DNA from: Pseudeuparius sepicola
Taxonomy: Eukaryota > Arthropoda > Insecta > Coleoptera > Anthribidae
Reading direction: 5' to 3'
Assembly: GCA_963920635.1 (NCBI GenBank)
Contig: OY987306.1
Coordinates: 13,162,001 to 13,226,000, forward strand
DNA: 64,000 bases
Every line of letters begins with the position of its first letter. The first letter of the stretch is position 1. The notes below the pieces were generated by a model. That model made no database searches. It was not told the origin of the DNA and was given only the letters and a program-made list of their open reading frames with translations. Made by a program: the position numbers and the translations under genes. Positions 10,909 through 22,730 of the stretch are shown here, piece after piece.

Positions 10909-12500
10909 ATGGATGCCAAACCGCCATCTGGAGTAAAAAGAAAGCAATCTTCCAAGAATAATTTGTGTGGTACAACTAGGGAAGAATATGAACATATAAT
11001 GGGTTTATTAGATTCGGATGAAGAGCCCTATGTAGATAGCGGAAGTGAATATGAACCTGATTCGGACGACTGTGAAACCAGTGATGATGAAGTTGTTGAA
11101 CAAATGATTTGGGGTGAAAATGAGAATGTAGCTGAAGTTGACATTTGCAGTGATGTATCAACAGATCCCATGCGTGATTCAGCGCAAAAAAAGAAATAAA
11201 ACTTGCATTCCCAAAAGTACTTTCCATAAAGTGGGTCAACAATAAGTTCACACCAGAAGTACATACCTTCGATGGAACAAATTCCGGTATTAGTGGGCAG
11301 TTCAATAACGAGTTCAAAGAACTTGATTATTTTTTGCTTTTCGTAAGTCCAGAAGTAGTAGAGCTTATTATAACTGAAACGAACAAGTACGCTTGCTAAC
11401 AAGTCCAAAATAATAGCAAGATCAAATGGAATCCAATTTCTGAAAATTGAATTTTCTTGCCACTTTGTTACTTATATCACGCCACAGAAAAAACAAGCTT
11501 ACTGAAAATTGATCTACTGATGTATTGCTACACACACCCATATTTTCAAAACTAATGGCCAGGAATCGTTTCCAAATTATCCTTCGAATGATACATTTTG
11601 CAGATAAAAAAAATCTAGTAATTGATGAGAGCCTAGTATTATTCAAAGGTCGCTTACTGTTCAAGCAGTTTACAAGAACAAAAAGACATTGTTTTGGTAT
11701 AAAATTGTTTTTGTTATGCGACTGTGAAACTGGTTATATTTTAGATTTTATCGTGTATACTGGTAAAAAAAAACAGAAATTGATCAATATGAAGACTTAG
11801 GAATATCAGGTTCCGTGGTAGTTACATTATTAAAACCCTATTTAGATAAGGGCCATTTCCTATTTATAGACAATTGGTATAGTTCACCTTCTTTGTCGAT
11901 TTACTTACATAATCACAAGAGACAAATACATGTGGAACAGTAAGGCCTAATAGAAAGCATATGCCTAATTTGTCGGGAAAATTAGAAAAGAGACAAACTT
12001 TTTCAACTAGTAGTGACAATTTATTGTCTCTAAGATGGAAGGATCGCAGAGAAGTATACATGCTGACTAGCATGCACGAAGATAAAATGATTCAAACCCA
12101 CAAAAAAGACAGAAAGATCAAGCAGGTTATAAGGAAACCTCTATGTGTTGTCGATTATAATGCAAATATGGGTGCAGTTGACAGAGCCGACATGATGTCG
12201 AGTTCCACAGAATGTATAAGAAAAACCATTAAATGGTATAAAAAGCTCTTTTTTCTCTAATTGCACATGCCCTACATCAGACACAGAATCCAGAAAAAGT
12301 ATCTCTAGCAGATTTCTAGCTAAATGGTATTCGTCAACTTCTTGAAAGGTGTGTAAAGTCATTTGGTATAATAGTACACTATATTACCTACTTTTTTGTT
12401 TCAGATATAAGGTACCAGTATTGATCATTCCAAAACCAACAATTCGAAATCCAGAACGACTGACTGGTCGTCATTTTCCTGCCGTTATCCAACTGCACTG
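10909..12500 (+). pseudogene. piggyBac (PGBD4-like) transposase, frameshifted
   Basis: The likely start is the ATG at 10909 (MDAKPPSGVKRKQ), followed by the acidic N-terminus typical of PGBD proteins (LLDSDEEP, EYEPDSDD). Several frameshifts and stops break it at about 11198, 11400, 11520, 11800 and 12260. In separate frames one can still read DESLVLFKGRLLFKQF with the first catalytic Asp, TGYILDFIVYTGK, FIDNWYSSP with the second Asp, and VVDYNANMGAVDRADMM with the third. RLTGRHFP marks the end of the catalytic region. All three DDD positions are readable but no continuous protein is possible. Confidence 0.88.
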
Positions 12501-13400
12501 TTTGATTGTGGTGGGCAAGCCACACCCGCAGACCCCGCGGTGCGGGGGGGCCCCCAGATACCAGGGGCCCCGGGGCCCACAGAAAAAAATCATCGGGAAA
12601 TCTCAGGCACTGCTCCATCAATCAGTAGTACACTCGTTGTCTCGCTGCTCATTATTCTCTCTTTTACCATTGTTGTTGCTCTGTGTGTAACCAACCTTCT
12701 GACCAGGACCACAACCACAAATCATAGATATACGTTAGGTTTCAGGTTAGAGCTAGGGCAGAGATATACTATATCTCTGAGCTAGGGCCACTGTATAAAT
12801 CGCAGTCGCCATTCGCAGTGGCAGTTGTGGTACTGGTATAATCGGACTATTATATTATTATTTATACGTGTTTAGTGCTTAATAAAATATCGAGGAAATA
12901 GTTACAAAATTTAACATCGATAAGAATTTTTGCAGAGTTTATTTTAATTAAAAAAAAAACAAATTTTTGGCCAGTATTTTACTAGATTTGTGCGCTGCCC
13001 CTCGCATTTTCTTAAGTTTACCATCATTGAGTTTGCCTGTTTCATTCTCAACCGTAGAAAAGTCTTTTTCAAAATTAAAACTAATGAAAGTCATTTTTGC
13101 GATCGAAAATGGCTAAGGAAACTTCCCTCCCTTATCAGTAAGAGAATGAAAGGGCTAGCAGCTTGGATTTGGACAACATTACCAAACAGTTTTTCAGTTT
13201 GAAACAGCGTTTAGTTATTTATTGTTAGGGTATAATATTTTTGTATTTTATGTTCATATGGAATAAATCAGTTCAATTCGTTTCTGTATTTTTTTGCGAT
13301 TTGTGACAAAACTCGGTGTTTTATTCATTCATCTTAACAAAAGAGGGGCGCCACGTCTAGTTTTGCGGGAGGGCCCCACAATATCTCTGCACGCTACTGG
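12500..13400 (+). mobile_element. hAT-type relic nested in piggyBac
   Basis: The left part has GGGCCCC-rich sequence near 12555-12580 (CAGGGGCCCCGGGGCC), and the right part GGGCCCCACA near 13370, resembling hAT termini. At 13020-13200 the frame LPVSFSTVEKSFSKLKLMK followed by a stop, then a shifted RMKGLAAW, matches the hAT dimerisation region (LPVS.ASAERSFSKLKxIK...RLSGLAxLSIE) of ZMYM-like transposases. Exact borders and the 8-bp duplication could not be fixed. Confidence 0.7.
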
Positions 13401-13404
13401 CGTG

Positions 13405-13490
13405 AATCCATATACATGTGCATGGAATGCAATGTTGGACTTTGTGTAGTCCCCTGCTTTTCTGTTTATCATACTGAAGAGATATTATAA
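13405..13490 (+). pseudogene. piggyBac transposase C-terminal Cys-rich tail, resumed after the insertion
   Basis: The frame SIYMCMECNVGLCVVPCFSV continues with YHTEEIL and a stop. This is the C-terminal zinc-binding motif (CxxCxxGLCxxPCFxxYH) of piggyBac transposases. It is separated from RLTGRHFP by about 0.9 kb, which dates the intervening hAT as a later insertion. Confidence 0.85.
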
Positions 13491-13719
13491 CAGTTATTGT
13501 AAGAAGAATGTGAATAAAGAGCATTGCCCAAATGGTGTTTCTTAAAAAAAGAATTGTTCAAAAAGTTGCAAACAAAAATAAACATTTATAATGAAAGCTG
13601 CACATTTCTGCATTTTTTTATGGCTGACGTATATATACGTCAGTGGGTCTGTAGCCTTGTAAAGTGGCTGGGAATGGTGACACTAAACATCTGAAGGGGG
13701 TTGGTAGTGAAAGGGTTAA

Positions 13720-14235
13720 GCCTCCCCTGTAGAGGAATAAAAAAAATTGTTTTCTTTTTTTCTTCAAAAACGGTTGAATCTATAAGTAAACTTAAAATTT
13801 GGGGTACAGTACCAACAATTTGAAAGACACTACGGCAGAATTACTTTTTGCACCCTATGCATCCTAAAGGTAGAAACATCAAGCCCTATTTTTCTTTTTA
13901 TAGAGTTTTTTTTGTTTATTTAAAAAGCAGAATTTGTATTCTGTACCGCAATTAATGTAGATTTTTTTGCTCTTGATATTTTTCATTACCTAACTTTTAA
14001 AAGTTTAGCTTGGAATAAAATAAAATTACTTTGTTGTGCATATTTTTAAATAACAGTTAGTTATTATTCACTCATGATTGAGGCGAGTGTCACTTTTTTA
14101 TTTTACTGTTTACGAACATTATACTTAATACTTTTTCATACATTCAGAGATATTTAAATTAAAAAAATGTTAATATGTAAAAAATTAAATTGAAATAATA
14201 GGCATACATTTTTTTAATTTAAATATTTTAGTAGT
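13720..14235. other. AT-rich spacer
   Basis: I see no gene, repeat or element ends here. It lies between piggyBac and the MITE and may include distal 3' UTR of the myosin gene. Confidence 0.4.
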
Positions 14236-14542
14236 ACCGTTGAGTGAAGGAATAACAAGAGGCGCATCTAATGCGGAGATTTTGAGCCAGATTTCTACGC
14301 CCCGCCCAATTGCTTTAGGGCGACTTAATCAACGAGAAACTGCATCAACTCATCCTAAAGCAGTTGACCAGGATCTATCGGCGCTGAGATTTATGTCCCG
14401 GGCGACGCCTTAGAACGACATGATCAATGAGAAACCGCTTCAATGCGTCCTAAAATAATTGACCGGGATTTATCGGCATTGAGATTGTGGAGTTGCTATT
14501 ATACGTGACGGTAGCGCCTCTTATTATTCTTCACTCAACGGT
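14236..14542. mobile_element. 307-bp MITE with internal tandem duplication
   Basis: The inverted ends ACCGTTGAGTGAAG(G)AATAA and ...AAGAGGCGC match for about 30 bases at 14236 and 14542. Inside are two degenerate copies of a segment of about 70 bp, each containing GA(C)TTAATCAACGAGAAAC-like, CCTAAA and TTGACC(A/G)GGAT(C/T)TATCGGC. The GC-rich interior contrasts with the flanks. It ends about 200 bp from the myosin stop codon. Confidence 0.85.
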
Positions 14543-14720
14543 AGTACCTAATTTCTGATCGTCATGCAATGTAGCAAGATTCTATGAAGCAATACTTAGG
14601 TATTAATACTTTCGGACAAGCCCAAGCAAGAATAACTTTTGGCAAAGTATCAAAATTTAAACAAAAATGTCTGGATTATGGTTACATGTATACATGGATG
14701 TATTGCACACTGTACACTTT

Positions 14721-14726
14721 TTTATT
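14721..14726 (-). promoter_or_regulatory. Candidate polyadenylation signal AATAAA for the myosin gene
   Basis: TTTATT on the plus strand reads AATAAA on the minus strand, 19-24 bases past the TAA stop of exon J. A 3' UTR this short is unusual, so a later signal in the AT-rich sequence between 13.7 and 14.7 kb could be used instead. Confidence 0.4.
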
Positions 14727-14744
14727 GGTATACATTAACAATAA

Positions 14745-14962
14745 TTAAAGGTTAACTAGATTTTGCTTAATATCTGAATTTTGAATTAGTTCTAGAAATT
14801 GGAAAGGAACATGTAGTGTCCCATTTTTATGTTCCACAATCAAATGCCCCCTTTTGTGTGAAGCACCAACTACCAAGACACTTTTTCCTTTATGAAGAAT
14901 TGGTCCATCAACAGCTGCATCTTCAGGATATGACATCTTCATGACTCTTGTCTGAGGATAGC
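14745..14962 (-). CDS. dachs: Dachs-like myosin, terminal exon J (C-terminal domain and stop)
   Basis: The exon begins after TTTCAG, completes the phase-1 glycine from exon I and stays open for 72 codons to a TAA stop at 14745-14747. It reads GYPQTRVMKMSYPED, then a compact segment with RGHLIVEHKNGTLHVPFQ that looks like a small beta-barrel (SH3-like) fold; that fold call is inference. The exact frame match across a 16.9-kb intron and the sequence conservation one would expect of a tail domain support it as the true 3' end. It could also be one of several alternative ends. Confidence 0.78.
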
Positions 14963-17900
14963 CTGAAATTTTTTTCTGTTAATAGGTGTAGGTGTATGTT
15001 TGGAAATGAAAGGAACCATCAATTTTCAGCCAGAAATAATAATTTTAGTTAGGGTAGAGGGGTGTAATAATGAAGTGGGCTAATAATATACTTGCAAAGA
15101 TTTGGTGAGACTGGCCCATTCCTGAATCTACTCATATTTTTTACTGCAGCTAAATATACTTAAAAAATGTACGCTAAAGTTAAACTGAAAAATCCTAATT
15201 GGTGGACATGCCTCATATTTCATCGGCCAACTGATCACCATCGAAAAACATACATAGGGAAACAAATAATATTGTAGCTTAAATATTTGTACTTATTGCC
15301 ATTGAACTTTAGTACTGAGATATGTGTGCAACCTGAACAAACACTATATTATAGACCTGTGCATAGCGATGTTTAATATTCAAACACCATTGTCGCATAA
15401 TCTGCTTTTTCAACTGGTTGGACAGATCATCACGTAATTCCAAAATAGTGTTTATTCTTTAGCAATTCATGTAATGGTCTGTGCATACAATTTTCTTCAT
15501 GAGCATGGGAATTTCATGTTATCACATACAAATCTACCTATAAAAGCTCTGTTTATATGACAAAACTGCAAAATATGGACCGCAAAGGGAATTCGTTACC
15601 GTAAAAAGAACATAACTGGTACTAAAGAACGATTTTTAAAATATGGGACAGTCTAAATCTCAGAAACTGACATACCTGTAACCACAGACTAATAATAATA
15701 ATAATAATAGCTTCATTGCCCAACTAACCATTTACATGAAATATTAATATAAAATTTTATACTGTAATGCCTACACAGACTTAAACATCTAGTCAGGAAA
15801 GTCCACATCCAAATACAAAATTACTACATAAAATATAGATTTCAAGGAATCAACATAAATATCAAACATAATATACAGAGGGCTTTTCAATGATAAGTTT
15901 GTTCTTGCCGCACTACAATAAACAGTATATACTGTACTGGCAGCTGTAAAGGTGTCGCCTGGCGTTCCAATGGGTAAGAGTGTATGTATAATGAGAAATC
16001 GACTAAGTAAAAAAGGGATAGGTATAAATGCGACATTGCTACTACTTGAAAGCAATAAAATATTACAACCAGGGTAGGGAGAGGCACAAGCGAATAGCAA
16101 ATGGGATGTGATTAGAATAAAATATTATAATGAGGGAATGAAGTAGTGGGAGGTGGTGAAGTAAAGAATGCGCAAATTGGATAGTAAAAGTGGTGACACA
16201 CTTCCCCTGAGGGAATCCCCACCTAATCCATTATTAGAAAGAACCCGTCCCCCGCGATGGGTTGAGCCGCTTCAATTGTGTTAGGAAGTAGTGGCAACGT
16301 CACCTTTATACTCATCTCTCTTATGTTTATTCGATTTCTTATTACGAATATATTCTTACACATTGCCCGCCTTTAGAGCTGCCAGTACAGAATAACCCCC
16401 CATATATGCTATAATAAGTCGCCATTTTTTTCATCGAGTAGTGCCACCCCAGTCCGTAGACAACAATGAAATATGTAGTCATGCTCGGGTCTTTAATATA
16501 GTGTCGGCCCAGGTACAACACACTTGATTCTTGTAAGAAAAATATGTGTAAGTGAAGTTATTAAACTGCACAGAGTTGTATTTATGATCTCTTATCATCG
16601 GGGTAATAAAATACTAGTTGTACATTTTTTTTGGGGTAATAGTGGACTGCTGTTTCAGATACCTAGACATTATATAAAAATAGGTACTTGCATGTGAAAT
16701 ATCATGCAAACTCTCCAAAAAGCCATAGATGCTGTAAGAGACGGCATGAGCTTGAAAACTTCTTGATCAAACAAATTCAGCACGTTGTAAAAAACGAACT
16801 ATACCAAATATTATCTTATTCAAATTTGGACCAATTAATTTGTTATCTTCTCTAGTTTTCTATTATTACCCCCAATGTTCTCCACTGGCATTCCCCTGTT
16901 ATTTACAGGCCCTGTTCTTATTACCTCAAAAGGGGTAGTAGACCGCAGTATTATTTTTTTTTACATTTTTTATATTTCGTAATTCGGATTTAATTCTGGT
17001 TTGATTCTCGGCTATAGCGTGCAAAAGTTTTTGCAGATAAACACAAACAGTAGTAGGTCAAGAACGCTGGACAAAATGTAGATTCACTGCATTACTCATC
17101 AATTGCTCTATTTGTGCGATTTGCTATTAAGAAAAAATATTGGTAATATTATTTGTGGTTGACATAAGATTTAGTTACCATGAAAATAAATATGCAATGA
17201 TAGCGTTATGATGTTAGTAATAACATCCCTATTGGAATTTTGCAAATGGGGTTCTAAACAGGCGAGTTTACTCAACAGCTCCGCAAAATGTGTAATACTA
17301 AAAAATGAGAATACTTGAAATGTGCAGCAGCTGAAATGCAGATGCTGAGAAGGTTAAATGTTGAAGGGTGTGTGGTGTTCTTTGTTGTGAAAAGTGGGCG
17401 TAAATACTAGGTATTCACTGAGCATTTGTATTGTAATAGTAGGTACGACATTTTATTATTTCATTTTTAGGATAATTGCTATGGCATTACCTACCTGTTA
17501 AGTGTTACGTTAAATTGAAAATATTTTAGTATTTTTTATTTATTTTTATAACAGACAATAATGCCTATGAGTTTTGCATTTTTTATTATTTAAAATATCA
17601 ATTATTCTAGATTAGCTATTCGACATTCGATGAAGTGCATAAAAACCGCTTTATTTTCAAAATTTGAAAGCCTACTGTGCCCACTTTAATTTAGCGTCAT
17701 AATCGATTATTTATTTTCTTGGGTACTAGACCTTCTGCCAATCACAAATATTACAAATAATTTTTCTTAATTTTTTATAGCAAATACAGAACAAACTGGC
17801 AAGTGTGACATCAAATTAAATGGGATATTTTGCCTATATATTCATATCTAATATTTCAAAACAGACACAATTCTCACAGTTGTTACAAACAATTTTCATA

Positions 17901-18097
17901 TTAAACTTTTTTTCTGAATAAAAAAGTTACAGAGGTTTAAAAATTTCGTTTTTTTTTATTTTTGGCCTTAGTTTTCCACTATGGACAGCAACTTTCACCG
18001 TGACAAAAGAAGGCCACTCGGAACAGCTATCGATCGCACCCACCACGTTTTTCTCCTGTCAAAAAATAGCTCAGCTATCTTGAGTGAGCCAGTTATA
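14963..18097. other. Last myosin intron, part 1: mostly featureless
   Basis: No genes are recognisable. Visible features are (AAT)6-like repeats at about 15689-15710; a short inverted match TACTGGCAGCT...AAAGG at 15933-15951 and 16368-16390 that may be the ends of a 460-bp element; a fragment GACCTGTGCATAGCG (15355) shared with 8311; and a stretch at 17960-18090 without known relatives. Confidence 0.4.
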
Positions 18098-18550
18098 CAA
18101 GTGATTCAGTTTTATTCTGCGACAGTTCAACAGATGACAGAAAACAAAAAAATAACCGCACTTTCTCTTATAAACTATATCATTTTAAGGCCTTATTAAA
18201 AAGTTACAGGGTGTTAAAGTGTGAATATTTACCAAACTAGTTGAGATATTTAAGTCATATTTGGTACACGTTATAACCGCATGGGTTAGCATAAAACCTG
18301 TTAATATCAAACACCTTGAACAACCAGTGGTGTAGAAGTAGGTAATTAGTATAATTGTTTTTAGAAAAAAAAGAACCACCTTGTATAGCAATAAAATGTA
18401 TTCAATTTCTTATGTAAATTTCAATTTTAAACCAAAATGCCCTCTTGGTAATTTTTTGTATGTCATGGTTTCGTGGCAAATTTGATTTTTTGTATTATTT
18501 CGGGGTATTTCTGAAAATAAAATAACGAGTTTTGCAGCCAGAAAGGTATA

Positions 18551-20188
18551 CAGGGTGTCTACTGACGGAGGGCCACTTGGAAATATCTTTATTTGAAAAA
18601 AAAAACCTTTTTGATGGCCCAACTTTGTGTAAAAACAAATTCGAGATCCATGGCCTACTTTCCGAGAAATTTTTGAAAAACCCGGAAATTGCCGAAACTT
18701 CTTTGGCATGTAACTTTTTTATTTCAAGAGTTATCGAAAATGTTTCTGAATAGAATCTGTAGGCAAAATTGATTACTTTAAGCCTGCTTCATCATAACTT
18801 GGAAAAATGCCGCGGTTTAGAGGGTGCTCTCTTAGCGCTTAAAAAAAAGTTACTCAATTATAGCAGGCCATGGCGTCAAAAAACTACCTATTTTATGCAC
18901 TTTCGATCGATATATCACAAGCGCTACATATCCCTTGCGTTAGCCTGATTTACAATTTTTTTAGAAAAAAAAAAAATTAAAATTTAGATGTCTTGGAAGA
19001 ATGCTTTCAAAGTTCGGTTAAATAAACTACAACTATCGATTTAATTAATTTCACAACACATTACATTGCAAATCTTTTGTCGAAATGAAATTTGTTGCGA
19101 GAAATCTGCATCTCCCACATTTTTGAAATTTTCTAGTATGCCTTGAAAAACAATAGCAACCAGCTTCTGTCACTCAATCAATTGGATCTTTCAAAGATTA
19201 TTGTTTGATAGAAGTTGAAAGAATAATTGATTCAAGAAATAGGTACTTTAAAAGTTATCAAGTAACTTAAAAAATCATCAAATCGGAGATGTGTGTGAAA
19301 ACGCGCCATGATTTTTTAAGTTACTTTTTAAATATGGTTCTATTTGGACTAGGGGCGTTTGGATATCTATGTTGATACTGTCTTAACGCTAGCGTTGAAT
19401 TAAAGTTGCTTTCCTACATTACAATAAATTGAATTTGTCTTCGTTTGAAAATGCCATGCTAATTTTATACAAGTACCTATTTCTTGAATCGATTCTTTCA
19501 ACTTCTATCAAACAATTAATGTTTGAAAGATCCAATTGATTGACTGACAGAAGCTGGTTGCTATTGTTTTTCAAGGCATACTAGAAAATTTCAAAAATGT
19601 GGGAGATGCAGATTGCTCGTAACAAATTTCATTTCGACAAAAGATTTGCAATGTAATGTGTTGTGAAATAATTAAATGGATAACTGTAGTTTATTTAAAC
19701 GAACTTTGAAAGCTTTTTTCCAAGACATCTAAATTTTTTTTTTCTAAAAAAAATTGTAAATCAGGCTAACGCAAGGGATATGTAGCGCTTGTGATATATC
19801 GATCGAAAGTGCATAAAATAGGTAGTTTTTTGACGCCATGGCCTGCTATAATTGAGTAACTTTTTTTTAAGCGCTAAGAGAGCACCCCCTAAACCGCGGC
19901 ATTTTGCCAAATTATGATAAAGCAGGCTTAAAGTAATCAATTTTGCCTACAGATTCTATTTAGAAACTTTTTCGATAACTCTTGAAATAAAAAAGTTACA
20001 TGTCAAAGAAGTATTCGCAATTTTCGGGTTTTTTAAAAATTTCTCGGAAAGTAGGCCATGGATCTCGAATTTGTTTTTACACAAAGTTGGGCCATCAAAA
20101 AGGTAATTTTTTTTTTCAAATAAAGTTTTCCGAAAAATGCATATTTGTCGAGATATTTCCAAGTGGCCCTCCGTCAGTAGACACCCTG
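18551..20188. mobile_element. Foldback element with arms of about 690 bp
   Basis: CAGGGTGTCTACTGACGGAG at 18551 is mirrored by its inverse ending at 20188, with TA on both sides. The arms extend inward with high identity to about 19240 and 19490, leaving a loop of roughly 240 bp. Shared blocks include GCCACTTGGAAATATC, GCCATGGCGTCAAAAAACTA and GATGCAGATT. Open frames at 18410-18753 and 19956-20209 are reflections of one another in the arms, not genes. Confidence 0.9.
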
Positions 20189-20190
20189 TA

Positions 20191-20543
20191 TATTAACTTC
20201 TTTTTATAATACCAAGCTTTCGGTCTACTTCGTGACCTTCATCAGGGAATTATGTTGAAGTTTTTTACCAATATTAAAACCAGATAGATTTTAGGTTTAA
20301 AAGGGCCAGAAAAAGGTTTTTATATAATTTCGTGTGAAAATTTATACCGTCAATTTTGTTTAAAAAAAAAAAAAACAAAATTGACGGTATAAATTTTTAC
20401 ACGAAATTATGTAAAAACCTTTTTCTGGCCCTTTTAAACCTAAAATCTATCTGGTTTTAATATTGGTAAAAAACTTCAACATAATTCCCTGATGAAGGTC
20501 ACGAAGTAGACCGAAAGCTTGGTATTATAAAAAGAAGTTAATA
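20191..20543. repeat. Near-perfect palindrome, 2 x about 167 bp around an A-run, with hammerhead-like ends
   Basis: TATTAACTTCTTTTTATAAT at the left is the inverse of the right end, and pairing runs to an A14 centre near 20367 with very few mismatches. Near each outer edge is CTGATGA-A-GGTC-(ACGAAGTA)-GACC-GAAAG, which has the blocks of a hammerhead core but one extra A after CTGATGA and no clear stem III. Paired inverted ends would fit pseudo-LTRs of a Penelope-like element, but no coding part is present. Confidence 0.6.
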
Positions 20544-21332
20544 TATACCTTTCTGGCTGCAAAACTCGTTATTTTATCTACTAAGTAAAACTACACAGCC
20601 GTAAACTAGCTATGTATTTCTGAAAAATTATCTAAAAAATTTGCTCTATAAGTATCACTTAAAGTGGAAATAATGTGTTTGCTACTTGAAATAAAGTAAC
20701 TTTACTTACCTATTTAAGGCTATACTTTTGAAGATACAGGGTCTAATATATTTAAAGAAGATACAATTAATGTTATGCTCTGTATCTTGAAAAGTAAAAC
20801 CTTGAATGGGTAAGTTTATTGGGAAAAGTTACTGTATTTAAAGTAAGAAACACATTTTTCTGTTTTGAGTGTTACTTATGGAGCGAAGTTTTAAGTTAAT
20901 TTTTCAGAAGTACCCCGAAATAATATGAAAAAATCAAATTTGCTATGAAACCATGACACATATGAAAAAATGCTAACAGAACGTTTTTGTTTACAATTAA
21001 AATTTACATAAGAAATTGAATACATTTTATTGCTATACAAGGTGGTTCATTTTTTTCTAAAAACAATTATACTAATTACCCACTTCTACGCCACTGGTAG
21101 TTCAAGGTGTTTAATATTAACAGGTCTTATGCTAACCCATGCCATTATAACGTGTACCAAATATGACTTAATTATCTCAACTAGTTTGGTAAATATTCAA
21201 TAAATTCCACATATTTCTTACAACTTTAACACCCTGTAACTTTTTTTATAAGGCCTTATAGAAGAAAGTGCGGTTATTTTTTGGTTTTCTATCACCTGTT
21301 GAAGTGTCGCAAAATAAAACTGAATCACCCTG

Positions 21333-21640
21333 TATAAGCCACCCGGTATACATATTATACATATATTACTGATAACCAAAAGTAAATTTGAAAATTCGCA
21401 AAAGGTATCGTTCTTGGACTAAACGAAAACTCCCATGCTTCATGAAGTATGGGTTTAATTATTGATAATCTTAAATGTGTTTACAAAGGTAACTGGATTA
21501 TTGCGACTAATGTTTAATATGCTTGTGTGGGGACGTGAATGATGGTTGAAATGGTTGCAATGATATTATAATACTTGAAAAATATATCAAGATTATTTTC
21601 TGTAGCACATTAACATTTTGTATCAAACAAGTTTTTAAAG
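21333..21640. other. Short intronic spacer
   Basis: AT-rich, with no recognisable gene or element ends. Confidence 0.4.
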
Positions 21641-22730
21641 ACAGTTGAACTTATTAGCCACTATGACCAAAAACTCACAGAAGACGGGTTGGATATAATG
21701 TGCATAAAAGGTCAGTCATATGATAATGATTCAAATTTGGCAGGGAAGATAGAGGAATCCAAGCTCGTATATTTTATTGCTCAACAATTTAGCCAAATTC
21801 GTACCCTGTATCGCCCTCAGTTTAAATTTAGGGGGTGTAGTTTACGCTGCTGGAATTAAACCCAAAATAAAAACAGTTTCGGCACTGTCCAATACACTTC
21901 TAATTTTTTTGTTAATTCCGATGGGAAAAGTTAAACGAGAAATTAAAAAATAGTATTAAAGGGACAAGTGATACAAGGTGGTCCACAAAAGCCAATAATG
22001 GTATTCATGCTTTGACAACACAATTAGAACTTGTAGTAATTATTGTTCTGAATGACATTGTTATGGGGGAAAGGAGTTCTTCTTCCCATGTGAAAATGAT
22101 AATAAATCAACCTCAAACTGCTAAAATGATTGGTAAACCAAATAGACAATCGAATGTGCAAATTCTTTAGCACAAAAAGTGTAAATTAATATAGAGATTC
22201 ATGGGAAAAGTTAAAGACAAAAATGCCAGGAGAGAAAGCAAGTGACGATGGATTTGATATTGACTCTCGTAGTCAGTTATTATAGAGCCTCTATAAAATT
22301 GGTTCAAAGCATTAAATGATGTGAGAGATAATTTTATATACTTGGCTAGACAATTCTTTAAAAACTTAGATCCATACAAGTTTGTCAACGAAATAGAAGT
22401 TTTAAGTTTCAGGCCATATTGCTCTTTTCGAAAAGTTGAAAGCTATTCGACTCCTTGAAATTTTGCAGAAAATGTATGATTTAGAATTACAAAATATTTC
22501 TCAGTTTAGAAACAACACTAAGAATATACCTTACTTTAACAGATACGACAGATACCTGTGATCATTTAGCAAACTGATATTAGTAGTTGTATCATATCAT
22601 CAATTTTCGCCAAGAAAAGCGTACACAAATTTCAGTTAAGTATCTGCCTTGAAAAATATATTGCGAATGATCAGACTAGGATGAAGTTATTGATATGTTT
22701 GAGGAGGACAGATCTAGAATAAAATTTAGA
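21640..22730 (+). pseudogene. hAT-superfamily (ZMYM/DUF4371-like) transposase relic
   Basis: Several broken plus-strand frames together follow a hAT transposase: IKGQSYDNDSNLAGK near 21700 (family: CRGQxYDNAxNMSGK), FFGTVQYTSNFFVNSD near 21878, LKGTSDTRWSTKANNG near 21957 (family: LKxLSDTRWSAR), and HIALFEKLKAIRLLEIL near 22415. Stops and shifts are frequent. No terminal repeats were found, so the ends are approximate. Confidence 0.7.

Larger units (their letters stand above)
10547..13715 (+). mobile_element. piggyBac-type transposon with TTAA target duplication
   Basis: TTAA at 10543-10546 is followed by CCTTTTCGCTACCAACGCC. The right end reads the inverse of CCCTTTCACTACCAACCCCC and is followed by TTAA at 13716-13719. 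The ends and TTAA are diagnostic of the piggyBac superfamily. The 3.17-kb element carries a frameshifted transposase and is interrupted near its 3' end by a hAT relic (about 12500-13400), past which the transposase's cysteine-rich tail resumes. Confidence 0.92.
18098..21332. mobile_element. Foldback element (GTGATTCAG family), outer layer of a triple nest
   Basis: The left end CAAGTGATTCAGTTTTATTC (decayed CAGGGTGATTCAG) and the right end ...GAATAAAACTGAATCACCCTG at 21332 are flanked by TA. The arms pair over 18150-18545 and 20545-21330 through TTACAGGGTGTTAAA, ACCAAACTAGTTGAGAT and AACGAGTTTTGCAGCCAGAA blocks. Its centre has been opened by two further palindromes (18551-20188 and 20191-20543). 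No coding sequence is present. Confidence 0.85.

Noticed and set aside
10976..11408. Minus-strand frames of 113 and 126 codons
   Set aside because: Antisense shadows of the piggyBac transposase N-terminus.
18410..20209. Open frames at 18410-18753 and 19956-20209 as related proteins
   Set aside because: They are mirror images in the two arms of one palindrome and have no start context or domains.
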